NCBI GenBank assembly: GCA_937877685.1
Contig: CALFGU010000055.1
Coordinates: forward strand, 1-16,292
DNA from: an uncultured Prevotella sp.
GTDB lineage: Bacteria > Bacteroidota > Bacteroidia > Bacteroidales > Bacteroidaceae
Direction: 5' to 3'
Length of the DNA stretch: 16,292 nt
The notes beneath the pieces were generated by a model. That model was not told the DNA's origin and made no database searches. It saw only the letters and a list, made by a program, of their open reading frames with translations. Shown here in pieces: positions 1 through 7,210 of this stretch. Both the position numbers and the translations under genes were made by a program. Each line of letters begins with the position of its first letter. Position 1 is the first letter of the stretch.

Positions 1-1459
1 GGACTGCACTTTCCTTGCCTGAAGCAGACGTGATGGGGAAGGAGAGTGGTTTGTAAGCAGCTTCACCCGTTAAAGAGAGTTCGCTGATATACAAGTCAGT
101 GAGTGCACCACAAGGCATTTGATAGATTTGCGCACTGCGTGAGAACGCACTGCGAACGGCGCGGAAGGTAAAGGAAGACTTGCCGTCGATGGTGAGAACT
201 GTTGTGGCATCATCCTTAGTGGCAAAGGGGTGGAACTGGTAAACGGCGCTTTCAGCAGTGAGATCCTGAACAACAACATACGCTGTGCCGTCATTAAGCG
301 CCTTGCCCGTCTTGGCATTGATGATTTGATAGCCACCCGCACGGTTGCTTTCGCCCTTGAAATACCATGATTGTGAGGCGTCTTCCGTGCGCTTCGCCCA
401 ACTCAACGTGTTGTCGTCAGCAAGTTGGAGCGCCTTGAGTTCGTCATTCTGAAGGAGGTAACGGTAAGACTCACCCACCATGAAGGGGCGCAAATCGTAG
501 CGGTCTTCCGTTTCATGAAGCGTCCAGAAAGAACCTACGTTGCCATTGGCTGCCGTCCAGGTGATGATAAAACTGGAAGCGCCGTCCTTATTCAACGCGC
601 GGGGCGAAGATGCAGTCTTGTCGTAGTTGGCACAATCCGTAGAACTAAACCAGTATTGACCATAAGTGGCAGCGCCAGCCGTAGTGTTCTTCGCAACGTA
701 ATATTCCACAGGATTCTTACCCGTATTGACGCGACTCGCAGAACTGGGTTCAAGGTTACAACTTTGAATGTAGCGACCTGTTGCCGTATTGCGAAGGTAG
801 AAACAGTTGTTCTTTTCGGTAGGCACAAATTCCCAGAACATGCGCTTCGTTTCGTCGTAATTAGAAATAACTAAGCTACCATCAGCTTCCTCAGTGATGT
901 AACTGCCTGTGCCCGTTTTCCACTCAATTGTATAAATGCCCGCCTTCGTACCTTCCTCTTCTGGAGTTTCTGCCGAAAGCGCGCCCACAGTGAGGTTTAC
1001 GTGGTGAGCACCTTGCTGAATGTAGGAGTTCGTTTCTACATGGTAGAGGTAAAAACCGCCTTCGGGAGCCGCCTTAAAGCGGAAAATGCTACCCGCATCG
1101 GCATCTGCTTTTGTCTGAATGCCCTTATCGTCTGACACGTAAGCATATTGGTTGAGACTAACGTTCATCTGCGTTTGCAGGAGGTAGTCCACGTTCTCCT
1201 CGGGAGTGGTAATCGCCGTCTTGTCCGACTCGCGCAGTACCTTCCATTGCGAAGCGTCACCCGTGCCAGTATGCAATGTGGCATAGGGTGCCTTGAAGTA
1301 CATGTTGAGATACTCGCCCGTTACGGCATCCTTAATCAACACGTTGCTTCCCGTCACTTCCAGGGTCCAACGTGCCGCAGTTGTTGCCGCAGTTGCCGTA
1401 ATGCCAACCATACAGCAAAAGGCTGCAAACAGTAAAACTAGTTTACGGATACAAATCAT
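1..1459 (-). CDS. Large exported protein of unknown function, C-terminus beyond window edge
   Basis: The frame is open without a stop from the ATG at 1459 to the left edge, giving at least 486 residues. Residues 1-24 form a signal peptide (MICIRKLVLLFAAFCCMVGI, then small residues). The mature part is rich in aromatic and beta-prone residues and contains a loose repeated unit: an aromatic W/F-x-F strand, then FYL or YQI, then N-x-x-T-G-x-Y/A-I/L. Examples are FRFKAAPEGGFYLYHVETNS (127-146), FWEFVPTEKNNCFYLRNTAT (208-227, followed by GRYIQ), and SWYFKG with GGYQIINAKTGKAL (364-388). This resembles ricin-type or other beta-trefoil lectin units, but the match is by eye only and no specific family is recognised. 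The ATG is chosen because a consensus promoter lies 48 bp upstream and the signal peptide begins there. A catalytic domain or C-terminal sorting signal could lie outside the window. Probably secreted or surface exposed. Confidence 0.8.
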   Translation of the reverse strand, partial: MICIRKLVLLFAAFCCMVGITATAATTAARWTLEVTGSNVLIKDAVTGEYLNMYFKAPYATLHTGTGDASQWKVLRESDKTAITTPEENVDYLLQTQMNVSLNQYAYVSDDKGIQTKADADAGSIFRFKAAPEGGFYLYHVETNSYIQQGAHHVNLTVGALSAETPEEEGTKAGIYTIEWKTGTGSYITEEADGSLVISNYDETKRMFWEFVPTEKNNCFYLRNTATGRYIQSCNLEPSSASRVNTGKNPVEYYVAKNTTAGAATYGQYWFSSTDCANYDKTASSPRALNKDGASSFIITWTAANGNVGSFWTLHETEDRYDLRPFMVGESYRYLLQNDELKALQLADDNTLSWAKRTEDASQSWYFKGESNRAGGYQIINAKTGKALNDGTAYVVVQDLTAESAVYQFHPFATKDDATTVLTIDGKSSFTFRAVRSAFSRSAQIYQMPCGALTDLYISELSLTGEAAYKPLSFPITSASGKESAV

Positions 1460-1506
1460 AGTGATTAGATTAAATTGTATAAATCAGTGAATCAATTTTA
1501 CAGTTA

Positions 1507-1538
1507 CAAAGGTACATAAACCACAGATTTCCACCAAA
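1507..1538 (-). promoter_or_regulatory. Bacteroidetes-type promoter for the leftmost exported-protein gene
   Basis: Read on the minus strand there is TTTG (1538-1535), a 20-bp spacer and TACCTTTG (1514-1507), which is an exact fit to the known Bacteroidetes -33/-7 consensus TTTG and TAnnTTTG. Transcription should start near 1500, giving a leader of about 40 nt before the ATG at 1459. A second -7-like TAACTTTG lies at 1546-1539 but lacks a well-spaced -33 element. Confidence 0.75.
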
Positions 1539-1701
1539 CAAAGTTAAAGCAAATCCCGCCTAAAACTAAGAATTCCCGCCCCTTCTCACTATAAATGTCT
1601 TTTCATGTGTGATAATCTAATTTCCTCCTCTGATAATTGAATTTTCTTGAGAAGAAAAAGAAATTCTATTACTTATTGTGCACGCAGTTTAAGACTCTTT
1701 T

Positions 1702-1724
1702 TTCACAATGTTACTCATTGTGAA
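1702..1724. repeat. 9-bp perfect inverted repeat, operator or hairpin
   Basis: TTCACAATG (1702-1710) and CATTGTGAA (1716-1724) are perfect inverted arms around a 5-nt loop TTACT. On neither strand does a T-tract follow the stem directly, so it is not a standard intrinsic terminator. It lies about 165 bp upstream of the promoter at 1507-1538, rather far for a classical repressor site. Confidence 0.5.
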
Positions 1725-1773
1725 GCGAAAATGAAGATGTGAGTCAACGGTGTGCTTATTGGGGTTATAAACG

Positions 1774-1813
1774 AGTTATCCGCAATGCCAAGAGTTTGAC
1801 ATTGCGGATAACT
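1774..1813 (-). terminator. Probable terminator hairpin after the 238-aa exported-protein gene
   Basis: A 14-bp perfect inverted repeat (arms 1774-1787 and 1800-1813, AGTTATCCGCAATG and its complement) surrounds a 12-nt loop. It starts about 45 nt after the minus-strand stop codon at 1859. A second, imperfect stem (CAGGGGTTA at 1828-1836 with TAACTCCTG at 1841-1849) lies between. The downstream T-tract is poor, so termination may be factor dependent or the hairpin may protect the 3' end. Confidence 0.5.
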
Positions 1814-1858
1814 TAAGTTGTGTTGGTCAGGGGTTATGACTAACTCCTGCCATTCAGT

Positions 1859-2575
1859 TTAGCGCACTACGCGCTTTTTGCCATTGATGATGTAAACACC
1901 GGGACGTGTTATTTTGTCAATGCGTTTGCCAGTGATGGTAAAGATTCCGTATTTGAATTCTTTTTCAGCCGTTGCACTTTGAATGCCACTTACATCGTTG
2001 CATGCTTCAAAGAACACGCGTGAACCTTCATCCTTGCTGCCGTCAGCGTTGTAAAGTCCCATCATCGACTTACCTGTTGCCCAGTTGCCGTTATGGCTGA
2101 GGAAGGTTTTGCCGTCTGAGGTTTTGAACGCGTAATACCCACCCGTTTTGTCCAAAGTCCAGAGGTAGTAAGCATGTGTGCGCTCTTCCGCTGTTTGTGT
2201 GTACACCTTTTGAGCGCCATCTGATGTGTTGGCTACGGTAATCATGCGGTTGTCAGCGGCAGAGATTATCTTAATCTTGCCATTTTCCTCCATGAAATAC
2301 CACAACTGTGTCAACTCTGCCTTGTTGGGGTTCTTGTACATGAGTTGGAGTTTGTAATCCGACTCTCCCCAGGGAATTTCATTGACAAACACCATTTCGC
2401 TCGCCTCACCATTTCCGTCGCGACCCGTATATATATAATATAATGCGGGATGCTCGGGGTCGGTGGTGAGCACAAAGGGATAGTCTTCGGCTTTCACCGC
2501 AGTTCTTGAAGACTGTGCTGTGGCGCCAGTCAACGAGAGGATGAAGAGTGAGAGTATGAGTGTAAAATGTTTCAT
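1859..2575 (-). CDS. Exported 238-aa protein with short Prevotella-type C-terminal tail
   Basis: The start is placed at the ATG at 2575, which begins a clean signal peptide (MKHFTLILSLFILSLTGATA, residues 1-20, cleavage before QSS); a TTG two codons upstream is in frame but unnecessary. The mature protein has strand-rich segments with paired aromatic residues: LWYFMEENGKIKIISAADNR (91-110) and YYLWTLDKTGGYYAFKTSDG (137-156), like the units in the larger exported protein encoded next to it. The last 30 residues, YGIFTITGKRID then GVYIINGKKRVVR, look like a shortened relative of T9SS type A C-terminal domains. The gene follows the fasciclin lipoprotein gene after 131 bp holding two hairpins and has no promoter of its own that I can see, so it may be co-transcribed. 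No enzymatic motif is recognised; a role at the cell surface or in adhesion is only a guess. Confidence 0.8.
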   Translation of the reverse strand: MKHFTLILSLFILSLTGATAQSSRTAVKAEDYPFVLTTDPEHPALYYIYTGRDGNGEASEMVFVNEIPWGESDYKLQLMYKNPNKAELTQLWYFMEENGKIKIISAADNRMITVANTSDGAQKVYTQTAEERTHAYYLWTLDKTGGYYAFKTSDGKTFLSHNGNWATGKSMMGLYNADGSKDEGSRVFFEACNDVSGIQSATAEKEFKYGIFTITGKRIDKITRPGVYIINGKKRVVR

Positions 2576-2594
2576 AGGCAATGAGTATTATGAG

Positions 2595-2628
2595 TCATGA
2601 GTTGCATACGGTGTATGCGAACTCATGA
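2595..2628. repeat. 15-bp inverted repeat in the fasciclin/238-aa gene spacer
   Basis: TCATGAGTTGCATAC (2595-2609) pairs with GTATGCGAACTCATGA (2613-2628) with a single bulged G and a 3-nt loop. No T-tract follows on the minus strand. It sits 20 bp upstream of the 238-aa gene's ATG, so as RNA it would form directly before the translation start and could affect translation or mRNA processing of the downstream cistron. Confidence 0.6.
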
Positions 2629-2654
2629 ACTCGTTACGCATAATGAGGTTTGCT

Positions 2655-2689
2655 TAGATGCTTATGACCTTCACGAGGTCAGACATCTA
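2655..2689. repeat. Nested hairpin downstream of the fasciclin gene
   Basis: The outer pair TAGATG/CATCTA (2655-2660, 2684-2689) encloses the inner pair TGACCT/AGGTCA (2665-2670, 2676-2681) with a 5-nt loop. It begins 18 bp after the lipoprotein stop codon. It may be a weak or factor-assisted terminator, or a stabilising 3' stem, for the lipoprotein transcript; no T-tract is present. Confidence 0.5.
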
Positions 2690-2706
2690 TCGAAGCATTC
2701 GTGATA

Positions 2707-4902
2707 TTACCAAACGTCTTCGGCTTCGTTGCCACTGTAAACTTCCTTTGGTACAATTTCAATGTAGTCAATTTGCAACTGAGAGTCGAGTTTCTTAAGC
2801 GCTGACTTATAGCGGAGGTAGTAATTCTTGCCAGGTTCCAAACGTTCTACAGTTACGATACGGCGTAAGTGACCATTGTAATCGCGAGACATGTTTTCAC
2901 CCTTACCATCTGTCCAACCGAAATGCTTAGGACCCTTCATGAAGCTTTGGTTGCGCATATTCTTGTCATTTTCGATACAAGTGGTCTCATCAAGATCACC
3001 ATCATCTACCCAAGGAATATTAACGGAAGGCGCAGATTGGCGCAAGTCGTATGGAAGTCCTGTAGGTATGAGACGGTTCATATCTTCGCCGAAATACAAT
3101 TGGCACATACCACGAAGGTTATTATGAGATACGCCTAAGCGAATTTCATATTCCTTTGCAACAGGTACGGGAGGAATGCGGAAAGTAACGTCGTAGAGAC
3201 CAAGAATCATCATTTCGTCACCCTGATAGTTACACCAACCCGTTGTACTGATAGGAGAGTAAGCGCAGAAGAGATAGAGCACCTGTGAACTTGAATTCTG
3301 AAGGGGGAGGTTCTCAAAATATCCTGCGGGGAACATAGAGTACTTACCCAAACGGAGGTTGTTAGAACTCAATTCGTGAATGATGGTTGCATAATCCACA
3401 CGCATGCGTTCCAATGCCATAAGGTTGCGTTCAGCATTGCCAAACACGAGCAAATCACTGATAGGATAGATGTATCCATTGGCAGCGCTGACACTTTGAT
3501 TCTCATAAATCATCACACCTTCGCCACCAGGTTTCACGGAAGTCTCTTCGTAGGAACCCTTAAGTCCATTGTCGTAATTTACAAAGCGATTGATGAACAC
3601 GGGATTGCCTTCAAATTGCGAACCAATGGGACCGCGAGAACCAACTTGGAGTAACTTGATGGGCTCGCGCACTTCTACTTGATTTTTGGGGTGAATTGTG
3701 GTGTAGTAATCCCAAGCGTCAGTGGGGAGGGTCTTAGTTTGTGGGTTCTTTTGGTCAGGACCGTATTGGTATTGGTATTCTGTGTAGTGAACTACGAGTT
3801 TACCGGGCGCGTATTTACCATCGATGAAGTGGTATTTTACGAACTTGTAGAGCGGATTGTTGGGGCTTTTAAGGTTATCAAGGTCTTGTGTGCCGTAAGC
3901 CGTAGTGATTTTTGACACACCCTTAAGTCCTTCGAGCACTTCTTCCCAGTTGGTGATGTTTCCGTCTTCGTCGAGTTGCACAGCGGGAACGCCGTAGAGT
4001 TCAAAGATACTGTCGGTTTCTACAAAGCCAGTGTAGGCAATGTAACGCTTAGTGGGAACGTCGAAAGTACCAGGTTGTGCTACCAATTTCTCAGGAAGTT
4101 CTTGGTTTTCGTAATCTACGTCACGCTCTTGGTTCATCCATTCCCAGATACCGGTTTCCTGAAGCAAGCGTCCCATAATTTTCATGTTGGGAGTGTTCTG
4201 CACTACTTCTGAAATGTAATCTGAAGTGGGGGCAATTACGTCTGCCATGATGTGCAACCAACCATTTGACGCTTCAAAGTCAGAACGGAGTACACGACAG
4301 GTTTTCTCGATGTTGTGATATACGGGGTAACTGATTTTTACGGTATCCCCTTCCTTCATTTCGGGAAGTTTTGTGAGGGGATCGTATTTTACACGCTGCA
4401 CAGTGTCAGTTACGTTCGCGTCTTCCGCACATGTGAGCAAGCGGTCATAGAGATTCGAGAGGTTGAAAGAACCAGAAGTGGGGAACTCTGTAGATTCGTA
4501 GGCTTCTTGTTCGCCATTGTCAATCACACAACTATAAACCACCAACTCCGCCTGCTCATTCGTGAGTTCATCAATGCTTGTGAGGCCCAAGGTCTTCAAA
4601 TAAGCTTCAACCGCTACGTTGTCGGGAATAAAAACCGTGTAGTTACCACGCGCTGAAATCACACTGTAAACAGACGATGAGTTCGCCTTGTTACCCAATC
4701 TTACACGCTTGAAAAGGTCACGCGCCAAAGACAATTCTGGGTTAGAATCAATGATGTCAGCAAGTGTTTGTTCAGATTTGATTGCAAAGTTAGAACTGTC
4801 GATTTCTTCTTCGCAACCCGTAATTCCGAATACAGATGTAGAGATAAGTCCGAATGCTAACACCTTAGCAACGTTCTTTACGGAAAACATGGATAAGTTC
4901 AT
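2707..4902 (-). CDS. Fasciclin (FAS1) domain surface lipoprotein
   Basis: The 731-residue protein starts with a lipoprotein signal peptide ending in the lipobox ITGC, with Cys30 as the lipidated residue. The acidic run EEEID after the cysteine resembles the Bacteroidetes lipoprotein export signal, so surface display is likely. A first FAS1 domain spans about 46-225, with the H1-like motif YTVFIPDNVAVEAYL (88-102) and the H2-like motif NGWLHIMADVIAP (213-225). A second, diverged FAS1-like region follows from about 230 to 490, ending in NGYIYPISDLLVF (475-487). The remaining 240 residues are strand-rich and end with the segment LQIDYIEIVPKE (709-720), reminiscent of a carbohydrate-binding jelly roll. 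Relatives often sit beside SusC/SusD pairs in polysaccharide utilisation loci; none is visible here. FAS1 domains act in adhesion or glycan contact. An alternative ATG at 4890 (Met5) would also keep the signal peptide. Confidence 0.85.
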   Translation of the reverse strand: MNLSMFSVKNVAKVLAFGLISTSVFGITGCEEEIDSSNFAIKSEQTLADIIDSNPELSLARDLFKRVRLGNKANSSSVYSVISARGNYTVFIPDNVAVEAYLKTLGLTSIDELTNEQAELVVYSCVIDNGEQEAYESTEFPTSGSFNLSNLYDRLLTCAEDANVTDTVQRVKYDPLTKLPEMKEGDTVKISYPVYHNIEKTCRVLRSDFEASNGWLHIMADVIAPTSDYISEVVQNTPNMKIMGRLLQETGIWEWMNQERDVDYENQELPEKLVAQPGTFDVPTKRYIAYTGFVETDSIFELYGVPAVQLDEDGNITNWEEVLEGLKGVSKITTAYGTQDLDNLKSPNNPLYKFVKYHFIDGKYAPGKLVVHYTEYQYQYGPDQKNPQTKTLPTDAWDYYTTIHPKNQVEVREPIKLLQVGSRGPIGSQFEGNPVFINRFVNYDNGLKGSYEETSVKPGGEGVMIYENQSVSAANGYIYPISDLLVFGNAERNLMALERMRVDYATIIHELSSNNLRLGKYSMFPAGYFENLPLQNSSSQVLYLFCAYSPISTTGWCNYQGDEMMILGLYDVTFRIPPVPVAKEYEIRLGVSHNNLRGMCQLYFGEDMNRLIPTGLPYDLRQSAPSVNIPWVDDGDLDETTCIENDKNMRNQSFMKGPKHFGWTDGKGENMSRDYNGHLRRIVTVERLEPGKNYYLRYKSALKKLDSQLQIDYIEIVPKEVYSGNEAEDVW

Positions 4903-4959
4903 ATGAAGAGTGTTTTTAATTTTTGTCTAAAGCTGAGTATGCTATATACATATAATGCG

Positions 4960-4990
4960 CAAAATTACATATAAAATATGAACTGTCAAA
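4960..4990 (-). promoter_or_regulatory. Consensus Bacteroidetes promoter for the fasciclin lipoprotein gene
   Basis: On the minus strand TTTG (4990-4987), a 19-bp spacer and TAATTTTG (4967-4960) match the Bacteroidetes sigma factor consensus exactly. The leader would be about 50 nt. Together with the terminator at 5174-5202 this separates the gene from the upstream M20 gene. Confidence 0.8.
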
Positions 4991-5173
4991 GAATAGGCGC
5001 TTTTTTGTGTGATAGAGTTAGCAAAAGAAACGCTTTTCAGACATTGAAATTTCAGGAAACAACAGGGGGAAGAACCTGTTATTAACAAGATTCTGTAAAG
5101 AATTTTGTTGTAAAAATGAATGTTATAGCCGCTTGTTTTTGTTGCTTATGTTCTTCTACTAAAGCGAGATACG

Positions 5174-5202
5174 AAAAAAAAGGACGCACAATATGCGTCC
5201 TT
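5174..5202 (-). terminator. Intrinsic terminator of the M20 dipeptidase transcript
   Basis: Read on the minus strand the stem AAGGACGCA/TGCGTCCTT (9 bp, 5-nt loop) is followed directly by a run of eight T residues (5181-5174). It starts about 70 nt after the M20 stop codon. This is the most canonical rho-independent terminator in the window. Confidence 0.88.
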
Positions 5203-5270
5203 ATGCTTCAATCCCGCCTTCCGAGGTCACTTTTGTGCAACTCTCGGTCAGGGAAAAGTAGGTTTCTGTC

Positions 5271-6623
5271 TTAGAGGTTGAGGTGGAATTCTACTACGGC
5301 CTCAATTCCCTTACGCAGCATGTCGAGAGGGAAATTTTCGTTGGGCGAATGGATTGCGTTGCTTTCAAGTCCGAATCCCATAAGCACGGTTTTGATACCG
5401 AGCACGCGCTCGAAGTCACTGATAATGGGGATGGAACCTCCGCGACGCACAGCCAAGGGACGTTTGCCGAAGGCTTTTTCAAACCCAATTTCAGCCGCCT
5501 TATACGCAGGGAGCGTTATGGGGCACACGTAGCCCTCTCCGCCGTGCATAGGCGTGACTTTAACTTTCACGCTCTTGGGAGCAATAGACGTGATGTAGTC
5601 AATGAAAAGTTGCGAAATCTTTTCGTGTTGCTGATGGGGCACTAAGCGAGTTGAAACCTTGGCATAGGCTTTTGAGGGAAGCACGGTCTTAGATCCTTGT
5701 TCCGTGTAGCCTCCCCAAATACCACATACGTCAAATGAGGGGCGACAACTGTTGCGCTCAATCGTAGAATAGCCTGCTTCGCCGCTCACTTCTTCAATAT
5801 CAATGGCCTTTTTATACTTTTCAAGGTCGAAAGGAATACCCGCAATCATTTCGCGTTCTTCAGCCGAGAGTTCTTCCACGTCATCGTAGAAGTGGGGGAT
5901 GGTAATCTTTCCGTTTTCATCCACAACTTGTGCCAACATTTTGCAAAGTGTGTTGATGGGATTGGCAACGGCGCCCCCGAAATGTCCAGAGTGGAGGTCG
6001 CGATTGGGACCTGTCACCTCGATTTCCCAATATGCCAAACCGCGAAGCCCTGTTGTGAGTGAGGGGAGTTCAGCACTGAGCATGCTGGTGTCACTTACGA
6101 GGATGATGTCGGCACTCAGCAGTTCCTTATTGACTTCGAGGAATCCGCCAAGCGAAGGACTTCCGATTTCTTCTTCACCCTCGAAGATAAACTTCACGTT
6201 GTGGCGTAAGAGGTCATGTTTCACCAAGTATTCAAAGGCTTTTACCTGAATCATGGCCTGACCCTTATCGTCGTCAGCGCCACGTGCGAAAATCTTTCCG
6301 TCGCGCACTTCGGGTTCAAAGGGATTGCTGTGCCAGAGTTCAAGAGGTTCGGCGGGCATCACGTCGTAATGCGAGTAAATAAGCACCGTCTTCGTGGCGC
6401 CAGGAATCATCTTTTCGGCATAGACCAAGGGATTGCCAGCTGAAGGCATGATTTCGGCACGGTCAACTCCGGCTTCAAGCAAAAGTTCTTTCCAACGTTT
6501 GGCACAACGCACCATGTCGTCTTTTCGTTTAGGCAAAGCGCTGATGCTGGGGATACGGATGAGCGAGAAGAGTTCCTTAAGAATGCGCTCTTCGTTTTGA
6601 GCAATGTAGGTTTTGATAGGCAT
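5271..6623 (-). CDS. M20 family metallodipeptidase
   Basis: This 450-residue protein is a cytoplasmic zinc peptidase of the M20 (carnosinase/dipeptidase-like) family, of normal length, with no signal peptide. The metal and catalytic residues are all visible: His85 and Asp87 in SHYDVMP, bridging Asp118 in ARGADDDKG (113-121), the catalytic and ligand pair Glu151-Glu152 in EGEEEIGS (148-155), Asp178 in LVSDTS, His211 in DLHSGHFGG at the lid domain, and His425 in AIHSPNE. It should hydrolyse dipeptides or short peptides, which fits a role downstream of the two secreted endopeptidases encoded nearby; that link is inference. It lies 176 bp after the DUF1934 gene on the same strand, across an unusual 21-bp repeat array, and ends in a strong terminator. 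No clear TAnnTTTG box precedes it, so it may be read from upstream. Confidence 0.93.
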   Translation of the reverse strand: MPIKTYIAQNEERILKELFSLIRIPSISALPKRKDDMVRCAKRWKELLLEAGVDRAEIMPSAGNPLVYAEKMIPGATKTVLIYSHYDVMPAEPLELWHSNPFEPEVRDGKIFARGADDDKGQAMIQVKAFEYLVKHDLLRHNVKFIFEGEEEIGSPSLGGFLEVNKELLSADIILVSDTSMLSAELPSLTTGLRGLAYWEIEVTGPNRDLHSGHFGGAVANPINTLCKMLAQVVDENGKITIPHFYDDVEELSAEEREMIAGIPFDLEKYKKAIDIEEVSGEAGYSTIERNSCRPSFDVCGIWGGYTEQGSKTVLPSKAYAKVSTRLVPHQQHEKISQLFIDYITSIAPKSVKVKVTPMHGGEGYVCPITLPAYKAAEIGFEKAFGKRPLAVRRGGSIPIISDFERVLGIKTVLMGFGLESNAIHSPNENFPLDMLRKGIEAVVEFHLNL

Positions 6624-6650
6624 AGGATGGAATGAATGTTTTATGTCGTG

Positions 6651-6664
6651 TTTAAAATTTTAAA
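6651..6664. repeat. 14-bp AT-only palindrome upstream of the M20 gene
   Basis: TTTAAAATTTTAAA is a perfect 14-bp palindrome lying 28 bp upstream of the M20 start codon. It could be an operator or simply AT-rich promoter DNA. Confidence 0.4.
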
Positions 6665-6674
6665 TGCGCGTCTG

Positions 6675-6779
6675 AAAGTGGACTGGAGGAAAAACTAAAC
6701 CTTACTTAGTGGTTCTTAAGTGGCACTTAGTTCGTCTTAAGTAGCACTTAATTTTTCCTAAGTGGCACTTTGTTTTGGG
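6675..6779. repeat. 21-bp tandem repeat array with palindromic core
   Basis: Units begin at 6696, 6717, 6738 and 6759, exactly 21 bp apart, with a decayed unit at 6675. Three consecutive units carry the core TAAGTGGCACTTA, TAAGTAGCACTTA and TAAGTGGCACTTT. The core is a 13-bp near-perfect palindrome, TAAGTG and CACTTA around a central G. The unit at 6696 keeps only the outer TAA and ACTTA. A 21-bp step equals about two helical turns, so bound proteins would sit on one face of the DNA. The array lies between the DUF1934 stop and the M20 start. It could be a cooperative operator or a degenerate minisatellite. Confidence 0.8.
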
Positions 6780-6799
6780 TGGGTATAACCCTGTAGTCT

Positions 6800-7195
6800 T
6801 TAGGCGTTTAAGTCGTAGCGGATTTCGAGTTTGTTTTTTGCCACTTGCTCACCGTTGAGGGCAAGGGTGTAATGGGCGCAGAAGCGGGATTCAGAGGGCG
6901 CTTCGTGATGTTGAAGCAGGGTGGTGTGAATCTCCATTTCGAATGAACCATTGGGAGTGTGATACCAGTTGTGGGTAGTTGTTTCGGGTTGAAACACCAT
7001 CTGTGTGGTCAGTCTGCCTTTGCGCACCAATCGGGCGTGACCGTCGCCGATGAATAAGCGAGTGGTGCCGTGCTCGGGTTCTTCGTAGGTGAGCAGGGTG
7101 AGGCCTCCTTGGCGTTGCAAGACGCCCTCGAAAGATTGCTTGATGACTTCCGTGCCGTTTATCGTTTCAGTAGTGAGAATCGTCGTAATACGCAT
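6800..7195 (-). CDS. DUF1934/YwiB-like beta-barrel protein
   Basis: The protein has 131 residues and no signal peptide. Its pattern fits the DUF1934 family (Bacillus subtilis YwiB type): an N-terminal strand pair, then LTLLTYEEPEHGTTRLFIGD (32-51), a basic strand, QMVFQPETTTHNWYHTPNG with the conserved Y-x-T-P-x-G turn, a strand EMEIHTT, and a last strand KLEIRYD. The family has a calycin-like beta barrel and no established biochemical role. The match comes from remembered family features, so confidence is moderate. The gene starts 15 bp after the C10 protease stop and is almost certainly co-transcribed with it, which is an unusual pairing. Confidence 0.75.
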   Translation of the reverse strand: MRITTILTTETINGTEVIKQSFEGVLQRQGGLTLLTYEEPEHGTTRLFIGDGHARLVRKGRLTTQMVFQPETTTHNWYHTPNGSFEMEIHTTLLQHHEAPSESRFCAHYTLALNGEQVAKNKLEIRYDLNA

Positions 7196-7210
7196 GGTCG
7201 TGAGTGTCGG

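Larger units (their letters stand above)
1460..1858. other. Intergenic region with promoter and several hairpins, no gene
   Basis: No credible coding frame is present. The stretch holds the promoter of the leftward gene (1507-1538), an inverted repeat at 1702-1724, a 14-bp perfect inverted repeat at 1774-1813 and a weaker hairpin at 1828-1849. The rest is AT-rich and unremarkable. Confidence 0.7.
4903..5270. other. Intergenic region: terminator plus promoter, no gene
   Basis: No coding frame is supported. The region contains the M20 terminator (5174-5202) and the lipoprotein promoter (4960-4990). It also has a 10-bp palindrome TGAAATTTCA (5045-5054) and a small stem AACAGG/CCTGTT (5061-5080), both about 55-90 bp upstream of the promoter and without assigned role. 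Confidence 0.7.

Noticed and set aside
425..874. 149-codon open frame on the plus strand
   Set aside because: It is the exact complement, codon for codon, of the exported-protein gene on the minus strand, which has a signal peptide and consensus promoter. The plus-strand product has no family resemblance.
2576..2581. TTG start two codons upstream of the 238-aa gene
   Set aside because: The ATG at 2575 begins a normal signal peptide; nothing favours the rarer TTG.
6675..6779. Plasmid-type iteron origin
   Set aside because: The 21-bp period is iteron-like, but no replication initiator, DnaA boxes or partition genes are visible and the context is an ordinary chromosomal operon.
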